Source of the DNA: an uncultured Angelakisella sp.
GTDB taxonomy: Bacteria > Bacillota > Clostridia > Oscillospirales > Ruminococcaceae
Reading direction: 5' to 3'
DNA length: 45,403 bases
NCBI GenBank assembly: GCA_934524965.1
Contig: CAKSYU010000014.1
Location: 1 to 45,403 of the forward strand
The translations under genes were made by a program, and so were the position numbers. The notes under the pieces were generated by a model. The model saw only the letters and a list, made by a program, of their open reading frames with translations. It was not told the origin of the DNA and did no database searches. This document shows positions 43,620-45,403 of the stretch, piece after piece; within the stretch, counting starts at the first letter, position 1; each line of letters opens with the position of its first letter.

Positions 43620-44285
43620 TCAGCCAAGGTGGGCGCGTACCATCTGTATACACTTGGCGGTGGCGAACATAATGAATTCATCGCGTTCCTCAGGGGAGAG
43701 CCACAGGCTTTCCGTCGGGTCGGCAGCGGCTTCCCGCGCCAGACGCAGGGGGATATCCCGCACCTGCACCTCGATGTCATCGGCGGTGTAATAATCGAGG
43801 TAGCGGTTGGGGAAGGCGGGGATACCGCGCAGCACCTCCAGCGGGGCGTAATCGGGGTGCTCCCGATAGTCGGCAAGGTCGGCACGCCTGAGGTCATCGC
43901 GCATTGCCTGAATGTTCTCCTTGGAGGGGTCGGCGAGGGATTCCCGACGGGGGCGCAGCACACGCTCCTGCCACATGGCATCGGTGATGAGGTGGATATA
44001 GTAGCCCCAGTAGAAGGAGCGGGCTTCGTCATCAGCGGCGGTGGGTATCAGGGCATTGTAGAAGCCCTCGAAGTCGATGAGGCAGCGATCCAGCGCCTCA
44101 TCTTTTTTGAGCCAATGGGTAACGACCCGTCCCGGCAGATAGCGGGGGGTGCCGTCCTCGTTCCATTCGGCGCGTCCGCAATCCGGCGCGATGGAGCCGG
44201 TGTAATAGTGGGGGAGGGAAATATCCTCCGGCAGGCAGCGCAGCAGAGCTTCCGCTACCCGCAGATGTGTCATCCAGTATGCCAT
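43620..44285 (-). CDS. Zinc-dependent phospholipase C-fold protein
   Basis: 221 residues after GGAGG. Seen: the family opening WMTHLRVAEALL, GSIAPDCGR (Asp metal ligand), VVTHWLKKDE and YWGYYIHLITDAMW, i.e. His and Asp residues arranged as in the Zn_dep_PLPC group. No signal peptide, unlike secreted phospholipases, so an intracellular hydrolase or non-enzymatic relative is likely. Downstream partner of the membrane protein ending 3 bp before it. Confidence 0.75.
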   Translation of the reverse strand: MAYWMTHLRVAEALLRCLPEDISLPHYYTGSIAPDCGRAEWNEDGTPRYLPGRVVTHWLKKDEALDRCLIDFEGFYNALIPTAADDEARSFYWGYYIHLITDAMWQERVLRPRRESLADPSKENIQAMRDDLRRADLADYREHPDYAPLEVLRGIPAFPNRYLDYYTADDIEVQVRDIPLRLAREAAADPTESLWLSPEERDEFIMFATAKCIQMVRAHLG

Positions 44286-44288
44286 GGT

Positions 44289-44879
44289 TTAAGCCTCCGC
44301 GGGGGTATAGATTTTAATAGAGCCGCCGTCATCCTGCAGGTAGCTATCGGCAGGCTGGCGCAGCAGCGCTACGGTGCTGACGAATTTGCCCGCCCAGCCG
44401 GAAAGGGAGACAAGGAACATCAAAAAGGGGATCCAAAACCACTGCTCCGAGAGGGCGAAAGCGGCGGCGAGCAGCATTCCGCACCAGACGACGGCGGGAA
44501 TGAGGGTGCCGGTGAGCCACGCATTGCGGCGGACATAGGTGCGCCCGGTGCAGGCGACGAGATAAAAGCCCATGGAGACATACTCGACGGGGCAGCCGCA
44601 GACCTTATAAAGGCAGAAGCCGTGCAGTTTTGCCTGCAGGCGCATGGAGACAACCATGAGCAGGAAAGCACCGGCGCAGTACAGCAGCGAGAAAACGGAA
44701 TTATTTGCGGAGAACATAAGGCTGAAGGGGTGGCTGGGCAGCACCAGCAGCACCGGCACGACCAGCAGGACGAGGGTGAGAACCAGTCCGATGACATTTT
44801 CCCGAGACATATTGACATAATCGAGGGTGCGGGAAAGGCGGTATTCGCCGGACAGGACTTCGCAGGAATTGGGCTTCAT
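44289..44879 (-). CDS. DUF3267-like membrane protein with degenerate zinc motif
   Basis: 196 residues after AAGGAGG, with four or five helices (about 28-50, 63-80, 120-142, 145-165). The end SSG-like LSGWAGKFVSTVALLRQPADSYLQDD and the whole spacing resemble DUF3267 putative metalloproteases. The expected HExxH site reads QAKLHG (about 82-87): the first His and the Glu are replaced, only the second His remains. Probably not a protease. Family assignment is by eye. Confidence 0.55.
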   Translation of the reverse strand: MKPNSCEVLSGEYRLSRTLDYVNMSRENVIGLVLTLVLLVVPVLLVLPSHPFSLMFSANNSVFSLLYCAGAFLLMVVSMRLQAKLHGFCLYKVCGCPVEYVSMGFYLVACTGRTYVRRNAWLTGTLIPAVVWCGMLLAAAFALSEQWFWIPFLMFLVSLSGWAGKFVSTVALLRQPADSYLQDDGGSIKIYTPAEA

Positions 44880-44948
44880 AAAAGTGCCTCCTTGAATTTT
44901 GACGGAATAGGGCGGGGCAGAATTTGGGGAAATCCTGCATATAAGCGC

Positions 44949-44977
44949 ATTATAACATAATTTGCAGGGAATACCAA
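44949..44977 (-). promoter_or_regulatory. Promoter of the DUF3267-like / PLC-fold pair
   Basis: On the minus strand TTGGTA and perfect TATAAT with a 17-bp spacer, 70 bp before the start codon. Confidence 0.75.
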
Positions 44978-44995
44978 AACATTTTTTGCGACCGA

Positions 44996-45024
44996 TTGCT
45001 ATTTGCGGAAATATAGATTATAAT
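44996..45024 (+). promoter_or_regulatory. Promoter of the small membrane protein
   Basis: TTGCTA and TATAAT with a 17-bp spacer, 39 bp before the start; divergent from the promoter at 44949. Confidence 0.75.
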
Positions 45025-45063
45025 AAGTACGGCGATAAGCCGCAGAAAGGAGACGAAACTGCC

Positions 45064-45246
45064 ATGAAAAACAAAAAATGCTGCTGGGGTGTTGTAATAG
45101 CCGTTCTGATCGCTTTGCTGGGCGCTGCTGCCGCCGTGATGGTACTGCTGCGCCGCCACCACACCGCCTGCACCGAGGAGCTGGACGACGAGGATCTGGT
45201 GGAATACCTGGGCAATGAGGAGCACGAGGAGACCCCTGAGGAGTAA
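45064..45246 (+). CDS. 60-residue single-pass membrane protein with acidic tail
   Basis: ATG 11 bp after AGGAG and behind a good promoter. Seen: MKNKKCCW, one hydrophobic helix (about 9-29), RRHH, then a tail of 27 residues with eleven Glu and four Asp. A lipobox is not convincing. Topology should put the acidic tail outside by the positive-inside rule for the first Lys cluster, but RRHH after the helix makes this unclear. Unknown function. Confidence 0.7.
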   Translation: MKNKKCCWGVVIAVLIALLGAAAAVMVLLRRHHTACTEELDDEDLVEYLGNEEHEETPEE

Positions 45247-45272
45247 AATCTGGCGGGGAGCAAAAATTCCCC

Positions 45273-45301
45273 TTGACAGGGGAGTGTGACTGTGCTAATA
45301 T
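45273..45301 (+). promoter_or_regulatory. Promoter of tRNA-fMet
   Basis: TTGACA at 45273 with TAATAT at 45296 (17 bp); TATAAT at 45299 would give 20 bp. A GGC..CC-GAAA-GG..GCC hairpin (45308-45325) lies between promoter and tRNA. Confidence 0.7.
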
Positions 45302-45330
45302 AATATGGCACCCGAAAGGGCGCCTTATAT

Positions 45331-45403
<73 letters not shown>

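Overview
The window is a 45.4 kb piece of a GC-rich, low-mobility bacterial chromosome, most likely from a gut-type clostridial Firmicute of the Oscillospiraceae/Ruminococcaceae kind. I infer this from gene content and order: the yicC-remA-gmk-rpoZ-priA-def-fmt-rsmB-rlmN-stp-prkC-rsgA series, a PASTA kinase, a glycine riboswitch, an ECF vitamin transporter and a SpaA-type sortase pilus. The GC bias opens many long but spurious antisense reading frames. Species cannot be named from the sequence alone.

Left part (1-8.6 kb): a 147-bp tandem repeat, then a cyclic-di-GMP-I (GEMM) riboswitch with an overlapping terminator, then a five-gene pilus operon (large adhesin, backbone pilin, class C sortase, small LPQTG pilin, second sortase). 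At 8.6-10.6 kb a glycine riboswitch precedes an alanine/glycine:cation symporter, with a small inverted-repeat-bounded segment between switch and gene. At 10.6-19.1 kb lie a zinc-ribbon membrane protein, an HtrA protease, proS, an Mrp ATPase, coaX, a GNAT acetyltransferase, a possibly pantothenate-specific ECF S component, an alkyltransferase-like protein whose catalytic Cys is Thr, and an unknown conserved-looking protein.

Middle (19.1-34.9 kb, all minus strand): the core yicC-to-rsgA housekeeping series, which couples mRNA decay, GMP kinase, RNA polymerase omega, replication restart, N-terminal formylation/deformylation, rRNA methylation, the Stp/PrkC signalling pair and 30S maturation. It is interrupted at four gaps by large mosaics of ordered, hairpin-rich repeat modules. 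coaBC, often found between rpoZ and priA, is absent; a mosaic lies there.

Right part (35.0-45.4 kb): a minus-strand operon encoding two paired membrane proteins (DUF5058-like plus partner), an M42 aminopeptidase, a HutP-family RNA-binding regulator, an EamA transporter and a small membrane protein. Its leader carries clusters of NAG triplets with 4-nt spacers, one overlapping the 5' arm of an intrinsic terminator: a self-encoded HutP-type antitermination circuit outside histidine catabolism. The whole operon is bracketed by two directly repeated cloverleaf-like elements. After it come lepA, divergent hemW, a PLC-fold protein, a degenerate DUF3267 protein, a 60-residue membrane protein and an initiator tRNA-fMet cut by the window end.

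The most novel-looking items are the HutP leader and operon, the cloverleaf repeat family (four copies with covarying stems), and the mosaic repeat family in the housekeeping operon.
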